A program made the translations under genes and the position numbers. The notes under the pieces are model-generated. The model was not told the origin of the DNA. It searched no databases and saw only the letters and a program-made list of their open reading frames with translations. DNA of 64,000 bases from Mesotaenium endlicherianum. Its lineage: Eukaryota > Streptophyta > Zygnematophyceae > Zygnematales > Mesotaeniaceae. Positions 34,016 to 46,902 of this stretch are shown one piece after another. The DNA lies in assembly GCA_009602735.1 (NCBI GenBank), contig WELA01012669.1, positions 100,931 to 164,930 on the forward strand, given 5' to 3'. Every line of letters starts with the position of its first letter. Within the stretch, counting starts at the first letter, position 1.

Positions 34016-34487
34016 AGGCGACAACTCTGCAGGTGAGTGCACAGTGATGCCCTTTCTCACTCCCACTTTGATCCTTCCTCATTCTTATGGCGAGCAGAGT
34101 CTGCTCTTTGTGCGTGCGTGTGTTATGATACCCCACAATGGAGGGCGTGAGCGACCGCGGGTGGGCAGCCAGAGCACCCCTGGCTGCCTGCCTGTATGCT
34201 AGAGGGTGTTGGGTAGCGTAGCTGGGTGGCGGGTGGGTCAGGGCGTAGAGGGGGTGTTTTAAGTATCCACATGGCTGACCATGGCGGGGCATGGCCGTGG
34301 CATCTTCTCTTAAGGCTGTGAAGGGTTTGGCAAGGATGATGGTGTTGAATTCAACCTGGGGGAGCCAGGTGTCGGTTTGTGAGGACCAACATCAGGTTCG
34401 GAGACCGTGTGCGGTGCGTATGTGCGTCTGCTCAGGTGCGGGGCCTAATGTCAAGAAGCGTGTGCTTTTCACCCCATGTACATGCAG

Positions 34488-34694
34488 GCCCCTTTGGCGG
34501 ATAGCCAAGGGCTGCAAATAATGGTGGAGGCCTGCTTAATTCAGCTTCGTCAAGGGGCGTCGCCAGAAGAAGCCTGCTGGCCGATGGGACCAGCGGTGAC
34601 TTTGCACTATCACTACGTTTTTTTACACGCTTCCACGCGGTGGTAGTCCAGAGCTAGAATTGTTCCCCCGCCCCTGCTGCTCTTGACGGCTGGG
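34488..34694 (+). pseudogene. Decayed second terminal exon of G1
   Basis: After an acceptor-like ACATGCAG the sequence reads APLADSQGLQIMVEA in the same phase, matching the start of the true terminal exon (AILADSQGQRFLVEG). It then diverges, meets a TAG at 34644 and ends with a remnant of the PPCCP codons at about 34665-34690 in another frame. Intact counterparts exist in G3. Use of this relic would give a protein with a different, shorter tail. Confidence 0.6.
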
Positions 34695-36138
34695 CTAGGT
34701 AGGGGCTATCGTGACTAGCGCACGTACATGAAGTTGAATCTTCTTGCGTCTTATATAGTGTTCACTATTTATTTACTGACACGCACGATACGCTCTCGAT
34801 GCATATGCTTCTACTATCTGTTTGGGGTTGACCTTCTCCGTGCCCTCCAGTATGAGTAGTTCACTTTAGGCGGTAGGTGTGTATCTCGCGCTTATATAAA
34901 AGTCGTGCAACAGAATGAGAAGCATGCAAAGGTTGCGTCTTGCTGCAAGCGAAGTAGGCCTTGTGCAACTTGTTATGGTGAGTTTTTTTACCTTCTTCGG
35001 AAGGGGCCTACTCCGCCTTCCTTGTACAGTTACACCATGCTACTGGTCGCCTATGCGCAAAACTTCACGACGGCGCATGTCGGTGGAATGTGGGTAGCAC
35101 TTTGGAGGACTGCTATTTGCCTCTATGAGGCCGTATCTGCTAGAGACACATGTTACTAATGAAGACGCATTTGCTTTTTTGTCATCCTTGCTCCAGGCAT
35201 GGAAGAATGCATTAAGCACAGAGGGGTTGCAGGCTATGTAAGAGCGTGCGTGTGCATTACAGCATTTTCCACAATTACTTGTCCACGTCCTCCCTATGCA
35301 GGCAGGTAAAGTTGGGACTAGACATCAAATTGTTGGAGGGGAGGAAAAATTAATAGTAAATGGTCCGCATATGTGCATTTTACCAATTGTACACTAATAA
35401 ATGCATTTGACACTCTTTCCATGATGAGGTGCATACTTCACGCCGATGTTGGCAATGTATACATGTACTTGTGGAGCGAACAATATATGTCGGCATGTTA
35501 TATCTTCTTTCATAATGCATAGGCAAGCGCACGAGCAGTCACTCAGCAGCACAGCAAGCTAGCTAGCAAGGAGAAATATGTCTCCTCTCCATATTTGCCA
35601 ACTGGATCTTCCTATATGAGTACTATATCTTCCTATCAATCGAATACCTTTCTAGCTGGGTAATACATTTTCTTCATTTTGAAGCGTTTAGGCCTTTCCT
35701 CCACGGAGCCGTGAGATCAGGAACGTTTTGAAAAATAGATGGTCAGTTGCCGCGTGGCTGTAAGCATAGTGGAAGGAGCCACGTATGGACCAAAATTGAC
35801 CAGAAGCCTGCACGAGAGTACTCAGCAAGCGCATGGAATAAGCATGGAATTCACGATCTGAAAAGTCGCGAGAGAGAATGAAAGTAAAAGACACGCAATG
35901 TATGTGCGGGCGCCGGGGCTGGTAGCCTGGTAAGGAAAGCTGGGGAAAGCACTCTTTGGAAAACGTTTCCAGCAGTTTATCTCTAGGTGCATCGCCTGGC
36001 AGTTTGCGTATTCTCGGCAAATTTTGCTCCGTACACCATATTTTGTGCTGCCTTCACGCGTACACCCCTTACCATAGTTCGATATATATTTGAAAGTGCT
36101 TCGAATCATAGTTCGTATACTTTGATGTATGTTCATAT
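34695..36138. other. G1-G2 spacer, nothing recognised
   Basis: The spacer is AT-richer than the genes around it. No ORF, repeat or RNA gene that I can support. It ends at the first of two adjacent E1-type short elements. Confidence 0.5.
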
Positions 36139-37583
36139 TGTCGCGACTACTAGCCATTTGACGGTGCCACACGCCCAACGCAAGTCACGGTCGACCAGGT
36201 ACGGAAAGTCAGCTTTGACTCACCAACCAAAGGGCTTAGTTATCTCAGTCAGTGGTTATGTCAAATTCGCTGTCACTGTCAAAGTGGTCACGACACATCA
36301 AACCCCACACTCAGGGATGGATGGGGATTTGGACAAAGTAGTCAGTCGAAAGGCTCTGGGCCTGGAACCAGCAATGAGCCAGCCCAACAAGTGCCAAGAA
36401 AGGTGCTGATCAATTGGCTATCTAAGCCAAGTACAACAGGGATGTTGCAGAGGCGTTGTGTGCCACCTCGGCCAAGACCCTCAAATGACTAGGCTCAGAT
36501 TGAGCGTTCATCTCAAACGCTGCCAGCCGCCAGCCACATAGGCATGATTGTCAGCTGAAAGGCTGAAGCAGTCACGCGCAACGGTCACAAGGCATGCATG
36601 CATGCTGGGTGACAACTTCGAAGCTGTTTGAAGGCTGCTAGGTAAGGACGGCATGCAAGCTAAGCGCTGTGACTAAGCACTGGCATTCTCGAGAGAGGAA
36701 CATGTGTGGGGCCTGCGAAAGGCACGAGTCCTGCCTGAAGCTGCCCCATCGCGTTGTCAAGAAAGCGAAAGACACAGGTACAAAAGGAAAGGGGAAGAAC
36801 GAGAGCGAAGAAGAAGGAGTTCCCAAGGTCACAGAAGAGCCGAGACGCCACGCTTCTGCCCACGCTAGAAGATTTTCTCAAGTGTATCATAGAAAGGTTA
36901 GACCTCAGGTGATCCCAAGAGGGGATCTCGCTGGTAGAAGGTAGAGAGCTGCAGAATAGAATTTGTTAGGAGATTAGCACAGATTCAGGCCAAGCGTCAC
37001 TTAAAATAGTGAGTGCTGTGTTAGTTTCCAAGTTCTTAGAAGTCTCTATTGTCAAATTGCTGATAGCAAGAGTAGTATTAACAAGTAAAACTCTCACTGA
37101 AGAAGTGAGTGAGCCCAGCCAAGCAATGAAGAACTGTTAAGGCGCGGTGTTGAGTGAAGAACTCAGACCACGCCAGCATAGATGTGCAGTTTCAGAGTTT
37201 TGTAAGCTGTAACTTGTGAAAGTTAAGCGAAAGCCTCGAAGGGCGATTTTCTCTGAATCCGGCATTGCCTGTTAAGCTGCTTAGACGTAATTTCTGCAAA
37301 CTACAAACATGTTCATCTTGTAAACCCTCAACTTGGGCGAAAGCCTGTGTGGAAGTAAGACGCTTTTGTCCTTGTAAGGGAAACTGAGTATAAGATAACT
37401 TTTTTTGAAGATTTCTACTTAGTGTGGAATGCTCCACCGCACAATGGTGGTGCAGGCAGACCAGGAATGGGTCAACCCCCAGCCAGCCTGTCACCGACAC
37501 ACGTGCGAGGGTCAATCAACCCTGTTGATTCCTCACTTGCCGCAATGCACTTGCCAGGGGGTCCGACACTGTTAGGCACGACA
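36139..37583 (+). mobile_element. Short non-autonomous E1-type element, subtype A, copy 2
   Basis: A 1445-bp unit running TGTCGCGAC...GGCACGACA with a perfect 4-bp duplication ATAT (36135-36138 and 37584-37587). It is closest to 1432-2962. It contains the same left-to-right junction GTCCTTGTAAGGG near 37370. No coding interior. Confidence 0.85.
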
Positions 37584-37630
37584 ATATTGCAGAGAAGTTC
37601 AGACTATATTACTACATAACTTCCAATGAC

Positions 37631-39161
37631 TGTCGCGACTATTATTCGTTTGACGGTGTCGCACGCGCAGCGCAAGCTACGGCCACCTAGTGCTGAAAGT
37701 CAACGTTGACTCACCGACCACTTGACTGATTACATAACAGTCAGCGGTTATGGCGGCGTCAAGACCACTGGCAAGGGGTCAATGTCAGTGTGACCCACAC
37801 CCAAGGATGGGGGAGGTTTTGACAAGGCAGCCGCGAGGCTAGGAGCTGGGGATCAGCAATGAGCCGCCCAACAAGTACCAGGTCAGGCACTGTGTGACTG
37901 GCAGAATAAGCCAGGTCATGGCTGCAATGCCAAGATAGGTTACGGCCGCCCGGTTGGGAAAACTTGAGCAAGTGGCATTTGCTTGCACGCCGCTCAGGAA
38001 TTCTTAGCCATGAGCCAATTAGGCGTGACTGCCGGCTGAGAAGCTAAGCAGCCACGCGCGACAGTCACAAGGTGTGCATGCATGCTGAGTGACTACGAGT
38101 TTGAGTTGAGCATGGCTAGGCAGAGGCGACATGCAGCTAAGTTGTGTGACTAAGCACGGCATTCTCGAAAGATGACGGTGTGTGGTGCCTGTGAAAGGCA
38201 CGAATCTTGCCTGAGACATGTCATTCACTCGCACGCACCTTTGCCAAGAGGTAGAAGGAAAGAGAAGAAGGGCGCGAAGAAGAAGAAGGAGTTCCCAAGG
38301 CCACTAGAGGGCCAAAGCCCCACGCTTCTGACGACACCGAAGATTCTTCTGTGTATCATATATAAGTTAGGATTGTAGGAGTTCCCAAGAGGGAATCTCA
38401 CGGTTAAAGAAGGAGAACTGCAGAATAGAATCTGCGAGGAGATTAGCACAGAGTCGGCCGAACGCCACGAGTGTGTGTGTGAAGCAGCCTTAAAATGGTG
38501 AGTCGTGTGTTGATTTCCAGGTTCTCAGAAGTCGCATTCGCATCTCGAAGAGAGAGAGTAGTATTGACAGATAAAGCTCTCAGTGAAGAACTGAGTGAGC
38601 CCAGCCTGGCAGTGAAGAGCTGTTAAGGCGCGGTGTTAAGTGAAGAGCTTGACCCAGGCCAGCATAGACGTAGTTTCAGAGTTTTGTAAGCTGACTTGTG
38701 GAAGTTAAGCGAAAGCCTGAAGGGCGATTTTCTCTGAATCTGACGTTGCATGTCAAGCTGCTTAGAGTGTGATTTCTGCAAACTACAATTTGCTCACCTG
38801 TGAATCCAAGAACCTTAAGGCATAAAGCCTATGTGGAAGTAAGAGACTTCCGTCCTTGTAAGAGGAATTAAGGCCAGGCAAGTATTTTTTAAAATTTTCT
38901 GCTAAAGTCTTAGGATAAGCAAATGGTGAGAGCCGGGTGACAGAGAACGTCACCCTGAGTGTTGGTCAAGGCTGCATGGTGCAAGTTCAGGAACCCAGGG
39001 ATGGGTTAACCCTGATAAGGCTTGTCACCGACACACGTGCAAAGGTTGATCGACCATGTCTGCCACACGGGAGGAGGGCCACCGACACATCAACCAGGCC
39101 GAAGGCACACGTGCTGGAGGGCTACGCACTTGCCGAGGGACCGACACAGTTAGGCACGACA
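37631..39161 (+). mobile_element. Short non-autonomous E1-type element, subtype B
   Basis: A 1531-bp unit running TGTCGCGAC...GGCACGACA with a perfect 4-bp duplication TGAC (37627-37630 and 39162-39165). It is closest to the two ends of E1 itself: its first 1.23 kb matches 4232-5474 and its last 0.3 kb matches 25297-25600. The two meet at TCCGTCCTTGTAAGAGG. It lies 432 bp upstream of the G2 start codon. Confidence 0.88.
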
Positions 39162-39593
39162 TGACTTCCAAATTCCAATGCGTAGTTTTTGCAATTTACT
39201 TTCACAACGCAGCAACCGACGTCAGAAGCGGGCGGGCACATCGTCCAAAGAGTACCCAAGCAGCGTAGTTTGTTGAAGTTTCACGCGCTCTTGAACTTAG
39301 AGCTCACAGGTAAGAACTAATAATGGGCACCAAATGGCACCAGTGGCCCCTGCTAGCTGCTTTTGGAGCTTTCGGGGAGTTATGAGCGTTTGGTAATTTG
39401 ACAACGCGTCCACTAAGTTGTAGGGTAAGTATGCTATCATGCATACGCAAGAGCTATATTTTCTGGGCAGTCCCTCACGCGGAGCAAGAAGACAGCAACT
39501 TTTGCGCCCTTCCTGTGCGTGCATCTTCTTACCGCTCGAAGTCCGGAAGAGAAGGTCACGAAGCCCGGGTCTCGCTTTTCTTATTAAGAGACC

Positions 39594-42500
39594 ATGGAGA
39601 AGCCTGAGTTGCTTACTAAGCCGGTGGAAGGAAGCGTGGGATTAGATACTAGAGACATGTCGCACTCTGTAAGCCACCTGATTCTCGCGCTGCCGCTCTT
39701 CTCAATACCGTTTATTGACAGATGAGAGGTCGTTTCCTTCAAATATAAGCGCATTTTGCTGATATTACTTCATTCGTGGTGGACGCATTCACATTGTGAT
39801 TGTGTGCACTTGGCCCAATAGCTGTTTATAAATTATGGAAATCGAAAGAGGCTTGTACGATTCAATCTGCTGTTGCGTCTGGTAGGCTTGTCTTGCTTCA
39901 TCTTTTGACGCTGCCATCTGTCAGAAGGACGTGAGAGCTGATGTGACTAAATTGAGTGACGTGCTTGTTGAGTCGGGGTTGGATATAAAAGAGGGAGCTT
40001 CTAGGGAGGAAGGGGGGGGATGAAGGATGGTCATGAATGGGCTTTTATGAGAAGCAAGTGATGATCTGTTATGTTTATAGCAGGGGCATTTACCGTCTAA
40101 CAGCAGAGTCAGTCCTCTAAGCACATAGCAGGATTAAGCGCTCGTGCCTGCCTGCAAGTTGTTCTTACATGGCTATAGCTCCACCTCTGCATGAGAACGG
40201 CCTGTTCACACCAAGGCATAGTAGGGAGTGTAGCTTCTTGTGAAATGACATTCGCCTTCTTGGCTGTCTTCCCGCCTTTTTTGGCTGTCTTCCCGCCTTC
40301 TTGGCTGTCTCCCCCAAGACATGGCGGGTGATGGACCTAAGTCCTTTCATTCCCTTGCCAGTTCACCCTCGTAAGGCTGACACGTGTACGCCTTTGGCTG
40401 ACACACCCAGTCCAATGCATGCGGCAAGGGCATGCCAGCTGGGACCATCGTAGGCTCCTCACTCCTGGAGCCCGCAGTTAGGGTCGCATGCACATGTGCT
40501 ATTTGAGCTCATCTGTTATCCTCACTCTTACGAGGGAGCACCAGCGCATCAAAAGGTAGAGGAGGGGGGCAGGGGCCAAGGTGCTTTTCTTTGGGCAGAT
40601 GTCGCTTCCATGTTTTGTTTTTTTTATATAGCAACCAAGCATGACCACCCATTGGCCTTTTGAAAATCTTTGTCGGGGTCTTCAAGCGGGGGAGGAAGCT
40701 TGCTGGGTAGCTGCTTCTTGCTTGCTTGCGGCGGAGAGTGCTCCGGTTGAACCTCCAGCCCCTAACCGGAAGTTGCGGGCAGCCTGAAGGCGGATTTTCT
40801 TTTTTTGTGTCCTAGTTGGTATCTATTTGTGCCCGGGCTCCTGATAGGGCCCAATGTGCGAACGTGGGAAGAGGGAGCAAAGGCACCATCGAGGGCATGA
40901 TGTTAGGATATGCTGAGTATGTTAGATTTTTATATAATAGTAGTCACTGTCGTCTGCTGGCACGTGCAAAAAGGCCAATAACGGTGCGCTGAAATATGTT
41001 TTTAAGGCTGCCCATGGGAATGGACCAGCAAGATTGAACCCCTTCTTCGGACAGCCTCGGCGTGCTCCATCTGAGACGAGAGATTTGGTCTGCCTCCCAT
41101 CTTTCTTTTTTGGGGCAGCCTGCTTGGGCACCTCGGGGGCCACCCGGGCAGCTTACCAAGTACACCTGGGCAGATTGCAACGGTCTACCTCCGGGCAGCC
41201 TAAGCGAGTCACTTCTGGGCAGCCTGCGAGACGTCTCTGGATCATCGTGCCTCTACGTGCCAATCTGTTTAAACTTATGTCTTTGTGATTTGTAACGATT
41301 CTGTAGTGAAAATAAATGTCAATGGGTCCCCGCTTCTGCTGAGCAAAGGGCTGGTGCTTTGTGTTCCTCCCTCTTTGTCTCTGTTATTCTGTTCTTACTC
41401 TTAAGATATTGTCAAAATTGTAGCCCTACATAAATGTGTGTCAGTGCGTACGCGCGCGGCTGGTTGTGTGCATGCCTTGTGCGTGTGTGTGTCTGTGTGC
41501 GCATGTGCGTGTGCGTGTGTTTGTGGGTGTGTCTCTGTGTCTATCTGCGCCCACTCGTATGCGTGATTCTGTGGGCGTGTGTCTGTGTCTTTGTGCCCCT
41601 GTGCGTGCGTGCAAGTGCGTGTGGGTGGCGCGGGGGTGAGTGCCGATACGAAAGCGTGGATGGGGGGGGTGAGCGGGCGGGTTGGTGGATATGAGGGCGG
41701 TTGCCTGCAAGTGTNNNNNNNNNNNNNNNNNNNNNNNNNNNNNNNNNNNNNNNNNNNNNNNNNNNNNNNNNNNNNNNNNNNNNNNNNNNNNNNNNNNNNN
41801 NNNNNNNNNNNNNNNNNNNNNNNNNNNNNNNNNNNNNNNNNNNNNNNNNNNNNNNNNNNNNNNNNNNNNNNNNNNNNNNNNNNNNNNNNNNNNNNNNNNN
41901 NNNNNNNNNNNNNNNNNNNNNNNNNNNNNNNNNNNNNNNNNNNNNNNNNNNNNNNNNNNNNNNNNNNNNNNNNNNNNNCCCCCTTCCCCCCTTCCTCTCC
42001 CCACCCCTCCTCCCCCTTGATTTAAGAAGCCCAGTTCTTTCCTTGTCCTCTCTACCATTACTTGGGCCGTCTCTGTGCTTGGGCATGCGCGCGTGTGCAC
42101 GATCGTCTGTGTAGATGTGTGTGAGCCCAAGCGGGTGCACGTGCGTACTCGGGGGTGGGCGTGCAGGGCAGAGAAAAACCAGTCCTCATCTGACCTACAG
42201 CGAGTGGGTGTGCGTGCGTACGCGCGTGTGTGTCTGTGTGTGCATGCACGTTGGGGGGGTACGAGCGTGCAATCAAGCAGGGCAGGAAGGGGGAGGTGGA
42301 GAGGCCGGAGTTCATGGTGCACGTGGGCAAGGCCGTGTATCAGCTGCCCGCCATTCAGCTGTGGGACCTCAACGGCGACGGCGTCATCACTGTGCGTGCC
42401 CCCGCCATCCCCGCAGAAACATGAGGCAGGAGCATGCGTGTTCATGTTCCAAGCGTTCTTTTTGGGCGTGTGGCCTTTTGGAAAGAGATTGGGTATGTAA

Positions 42501-45500
42501 ATGTCAGTGTTGTGGCGGGTATGTTTACGTGCACGCAATCGCACGCATGCATGAAACAGGCGCATGTACACATGCATAGATACGCCAATCACACACGCAC
42601 ACACACACGTGCGTGCGCGCTCATGCACCCAGCAGGTCGCCCTCGTCCCTGCACCTGACGAGTCGTGTCACTCAGGCCTGCGTGCGTGTGCATCCGCGTG
42701 CGTGCGTGCGTGCGTGCGATTGCGCACATGTGTGCCTTTGGTGCGTGCGTCTGATGTCTGTGCGTGCGTGCGTGAGGGGCAGGAGGAGGAGCTGGCGGCG
42801 GCGGCCGTGAGCCACGGGAAGCTGCAGTCCCAAGCAGTCAACTACAAGCGGGTCCGTCATACTATGGGCTCTATCACCCTCGCACTTCCGAGCCTTTGGC
42901 CGAGTCCTACCGCGACCTCAAGTCAAACCTGTTCCAGCCCCACCCCTTGGTTGCCCTGCCGCTAGTCATCTACAAGCGCGCCCGTTTGTCTCTGCGACCT
43001 CACAGCCACTCACTGTCGAACCCTCCCACTCTAACTGCTGAGCCCAGCCCTACCTTTCACCGTAGCGCTGAACTTCATCCCAATCCTGACGTAACCCCAA
43101 CCCTAACCCCAGGTGTGTCCAAGTTTGATTTATCCCCACCCTAAGGCTATCGGTCCATCGCGTGCAGGCATGTCAGTAGTCTGCCAGTAGTCTGCACCTT
43201 CTCCTCCCAATTATGATTCTATCTGCTGAACCGTTCCCCAACCCTAGCCCGACCTTGACGTACTCTGAAGTTGTTCCATCCCCTCCTCTGAACGCACAGC
43301 AAGGTGCAAGCAATCCATATTCAGACCCTCATCTTTACGGAGCTGCAGCCCTCATCTCGACTTGGCACTCATCCGAGCCTCACATTCCCCGCCTCAGTGA
43401 CGCCCTACCTCAGACTCCTCGTACTGCCTACCCACTCTCGACACCAGCTGCCGACAGAACGCAAACATTACGCACGTGAGTGCATGCCTGAGAGGTCGAG
43501 TCTCATGGGAGAGCCAATGCAATGTCTGATCCGGCCCCTCTCTAGAGGTGTCTAGGGTATCGGGGTCGCAAGAAGGTTCAGAGTCCGGTGTTGACCTTGC
43601 TTGCTGACCTCGTGCGGGGCAGGCTGAGAGGCTGACTTGAGTCAACGCTGGTCCTGGCTGGCTTCCTGTGACCAGGACCGACGCACTCATGCACTTTTCT
43701 CTCTTATTCAGTCTCTTTCCGATCGGCTTTCACCTTCTCCCTCGCTGCTCCTTTCCTCCTCTTCTCTTCCACTTTTTGTCTACCTCCTTTCTCTTTGTCC
43801 TTCATTCCCTCTCTGTCCCCTGTTCGCTAATTATCCCTCCTCTCTGGCGCCTTCATCCTTCCCTCCCTCAATCTTGTTTGTTCCTCTCCTCCCTCTCCTT
43901 GTGGTGGTGCGGACGCAGATGGCGCTGGGCCTGCTCCTCCTGCTCGTCGTTTCCGTGGGGGTCATGATCGCGTCTGTTGTCATCGGTACGTCTCGTCACC
44001 CGCCACCCACGCCCTTGCTTTGTTGCTCAACGGTGTACTGCTCTAGAATGTGGACATGGCATGCGTCTCCTCTGTGACAAGTGCCTGATGTCTGCGATGT
44101 TTTGCGCACGTCACAAGCACTGGCACCCCACGGTGCAGCTGCTTTGCCTCTCAGTAGCGATGATTGCCTGCCCCTTCTCAGCAGCTGGAAGGGCGAGTGC
44201 CGCCCGCCTGCACCTGTGCGCATTCACCCATCCACGCACACGCGCGCGCTTGCATCTGCACATGTGCCCGCCGCACTTTAGACTCGCTCACTCCAGTGGG
44301 GCACCTATGCATGGGCGCGTGTGCTCCTTATGTGACCCTTTTGTTCCTCCCCTGTTCACTCAGTCTTGTGCGTGTGTGTGCGTGTGCTTGTGCCTGTGTG
44401 TGTGTGTGTGTGAGAGCGCAGGCGTGCGGCTGTCGCGCGAGACGAAAGTGGACGGCAGTAGGCTCCTGACTACCGACGGTGGGTGCCCCTCGCGAGCGTG
44501 CTTTCTGCGTCTCGTGATGCGGTGTTTGGTCCTCGTCTTGCTCGAGCAAGGCTTCTCGTGTGAAGTTCCCTCTCCAGATCTTCTTACGTGTGAAATGTTG
44601 AGGAGATTTAGGAGCTCCCGTTCCTTCCCCTCATTCATGCCCCCCCTGCTTTGGATAGTCTTTCTTAAGCGAATGAATGTATCATCAATGTCCCTGACCG
44701 TTCACCAGCAATCAATCTGCAGAGGCAGTGTGCGAAATTGTATCATTGAATGTGTGTGAGTGCGCGCGTTCGTGTGTGCGTGGGTGTGCGTGTGTCGGCA
44801 TGGGTGGATGCAGGCGACGTAGTGCAGGTGGCGCAGGCGTATGACAACCCCACCCTCCTGAGCCTCTTCAACACCACGTGGTCGCAGCTGCACAACATCC
44901 GCGTACGCACCTACCACACGCAAACACACACACACACAGACACACACACATACACACACACAAATGTATAGACGCATACAGTCAGGTCCACATAAATTAC
45001 CATATCAAGCGTGCTGCTGCTGCTGGTGCTGCTGTGCGTGTCTAGCATGCATCTCTGTCTCCTCCAGTGTCTTCTCCGCGGCGACTCCTTCGAGTTCCCT
45101 CCTTTACGTGTCCGCTTGCTCTTGTCTGGTGAAGTTCTCGTGTGCATGCGCGCTCGTGCGCATGGGTGTGTGAATAAGTCGGGCACGAGCCACATGTGAT
45201 GCCTCACGATCTAGTATGGTGCCACTTGTGCGCGCGCACGTTCGTGTGCGTGTGCGTGTCCAGATAGAAGTTTGAACAAGAGAGCGGCGTACGATGTTCC
45301 ATTTCTCACCTGGCGCTCTTTTGTGTGTGCCCGTGTGTGTGTGCATGCATGCATGCATGCGTGCGTGCGCGCGTGCGTGCCTGGGTGCCTGGATACGAAT
45401 GTTGCGCGCGTGCACAAGTGAGCAGCACGTGACGTTCTACGTGTTTGAGCAGAACGCCGTGCTCTCCTTTGAGGTACCCTCTCCCATTCCCCAGCTCCCA

Positions 45501-46902
45501 CCTCAGCCCCAATCTCTAGCCCAACCCCAACCTCAACCCCAAACCTGCATGAGGTGTCGTCCTTAAGAGTATTGCGACACCTCAAGTTGGGAGAGAGGCT
45601 CTGCGATGCCAGCTTTAACGCTGCGCTTTTCTTCCTTGCTTGCTTCCCCCTCTTATGTTTCGAAGCGTAGAGGTCTAACCCAGCGCCCCTGGGTTCCCTA
45701 GGTCCCTAGGTTCCCTAGGTCCCCTGGGTCCCTAGGTGCCTAGAGTAGAGAGTAGTAGAGTCCTACTCCAAGGAGACACCTACTGGCTCTGAAATCTCGT
45801 GTGCACTTGTCGCGATCTGGAGAAGCTGCGCACTAACTCTCGCACTCGCTTGCTGCTGCTGCCCGCCTGGACCAATCACAGGGTGGCAGGGCAATTTCAG
45901 ATGCCCGCGCCGAAGACGCGCCCAGCGGCGTTTGTGTCTGTAGTCACTCTGATTGGCCCGGAGTACTGACAGGGCAAGATTGTCTGACTGGCAGGTAGAT
46001 GTATCCGCATGCGCACGCTTGCAAACACACACTTATGTCTGTGCGCGTGCCCTCGCACGTGCTCACGTGTGTATGTCAGACACGTGTGCTTCGTACGTTC
46101 CTTGACGCATGGGTGCCTGTTTGTGCGTACGTGTGTGGGCGTGCAGGTGGAGGAGGTGCGGAGGAACGCCACCATGCTGTCGCTGACATCAGCCGCTGCC
46201 TCCACTTTGTACATCACCGAGTCAGCGGTGGGGGCTCTCTCTCCCGTTCCCTCTCTCCCTCCCTCTCCCCCTTTCTCCCTCTCTCACTCACTCTGTCTTC
46301 TCTGCCCTTCTCTCTCACTCTCCCCCTCTCTCTCTCGCATTTGTGTGTGTTCGTTTGTTGTTTGTAATGTGCTTGTCTATGTGTGTGTTTGTGTCTGTGT
46401 GTCAGATATAGAGAGAGGGATGGAGGGAGATGGGAGGGCAGGAGGGCAGGAGGGCGGAAGGGGGGAAGGGTGGACAGGCAGGCAAACAGGAGAGAGGAAG
46501 AGAGGAGAGGGAGGAAGTGTTCCAATACTTTTTTGTGCACTCCCTGATTCTGTCACAGCCATATGACGCCAAAGAGGTTTGTCTTTAATATGTTTAGGGG
46601 TTTCTTAGTTTCTTCTGAACGAGAACCTTCAGCATGCGCTTGCACGTGTGCGCGTGTGTGTCTTCCAAACACGTCGCCTGAATGCTTGCTCTTTGCCTGC
46701 CGCGCGCGTGCAGGCCACTCTGGCCGACAGCCAAGGCCAGCGCTTCCTGGTGGAGGGCTCCGAGGAGCCAGGCGGCGACGCCAGGAGAAGGCTGCTGAAG
46801 AAAGGGAAAAGAAAGGGCCACTCGCAGACACTGGTGGCGGTGGTCAGCGACACGTCCGAGGAAGGTGGCTTCAGCAATGTCGCCCCGCCCTGCTGCCCCT
46901 GA
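39594..46902 (+). CDS. G2: ten-exon single-span membrane protein with one EF-hand
   Basis: Exons: 39594-39668, 42281-42391, 42783-42851, 43919-43985, 44422-44478, 44814-44902, 45426-45473, 45901-45942, 46147-46227, 46714-46902, giving 275 residues. Exon 1 reads MEKPELLTKPVEGSVGLD and onward, 25 codons as in G1, G3 and G4. The EF-hand loop is DLNGDGVIT plus EEE (position 3 is N, still a ligand), the span is MALGLLLLLVVSVGVMIASV, the sequons NTT and NAT are kept, and the end is PPCCP. Exon 8 (PAAFVSV) has a weak donor GTCACT where G1 has GTAAGA, so it may be skipped; skipping 42 bases keeps the frame. Intron 1 contains the assembly gap. It looks functional. Confidence 0.75.
41715..41978. other. 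Assembly gap (264 N)
   Basis: A run of N within intron 1 of G2, between a TG-rich stretch and a C/T-rich stretch. Any exon or repeat inside is invisible. Confidence 0.99.
42852..43918 (+). repeat. G2 intron 3: degenerate CCCTAA repeats and pyrimidine tract
   Basis: CCCTAA-type words cluster at 43040-43150 (for example AACCCCAACCCTAACCCC at about 43096), with a C/T-rich stretch at 43690-43910 leading to the span exon. The layout matches intron 3 of G1. Confidence 0.5.
45684..45745 (+). repeat. CCTAGG-rich repeat in G2 intron 7
   Basis: Several tandem copies of a CCCTAGGT-type octamer, each holding the palindrome CCTAGG, are followed by TAGAGTAG-type words. A matching cluster lies at 31945-32010 in the same intron of G1. 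Confidence 0.7.

Noticed and set aside
36699-36944. Small proteins starting like MCGACERHESC in the E1-type units
   Set aside because: A similar start recurs at 1990, 4780 and 38172, but lengths and frames diverge at once and the sequence is an AAG-rich non-coding segment. I saw no conserved protein.
42564-42965. Histidine/threonine- and cysteine/valine-rich ORFs across the family region
   Set aside because: CA/TG repeats give open frames in several phases on both strands (THTH, VCVC). They are not conserved between copies outside the short exons.
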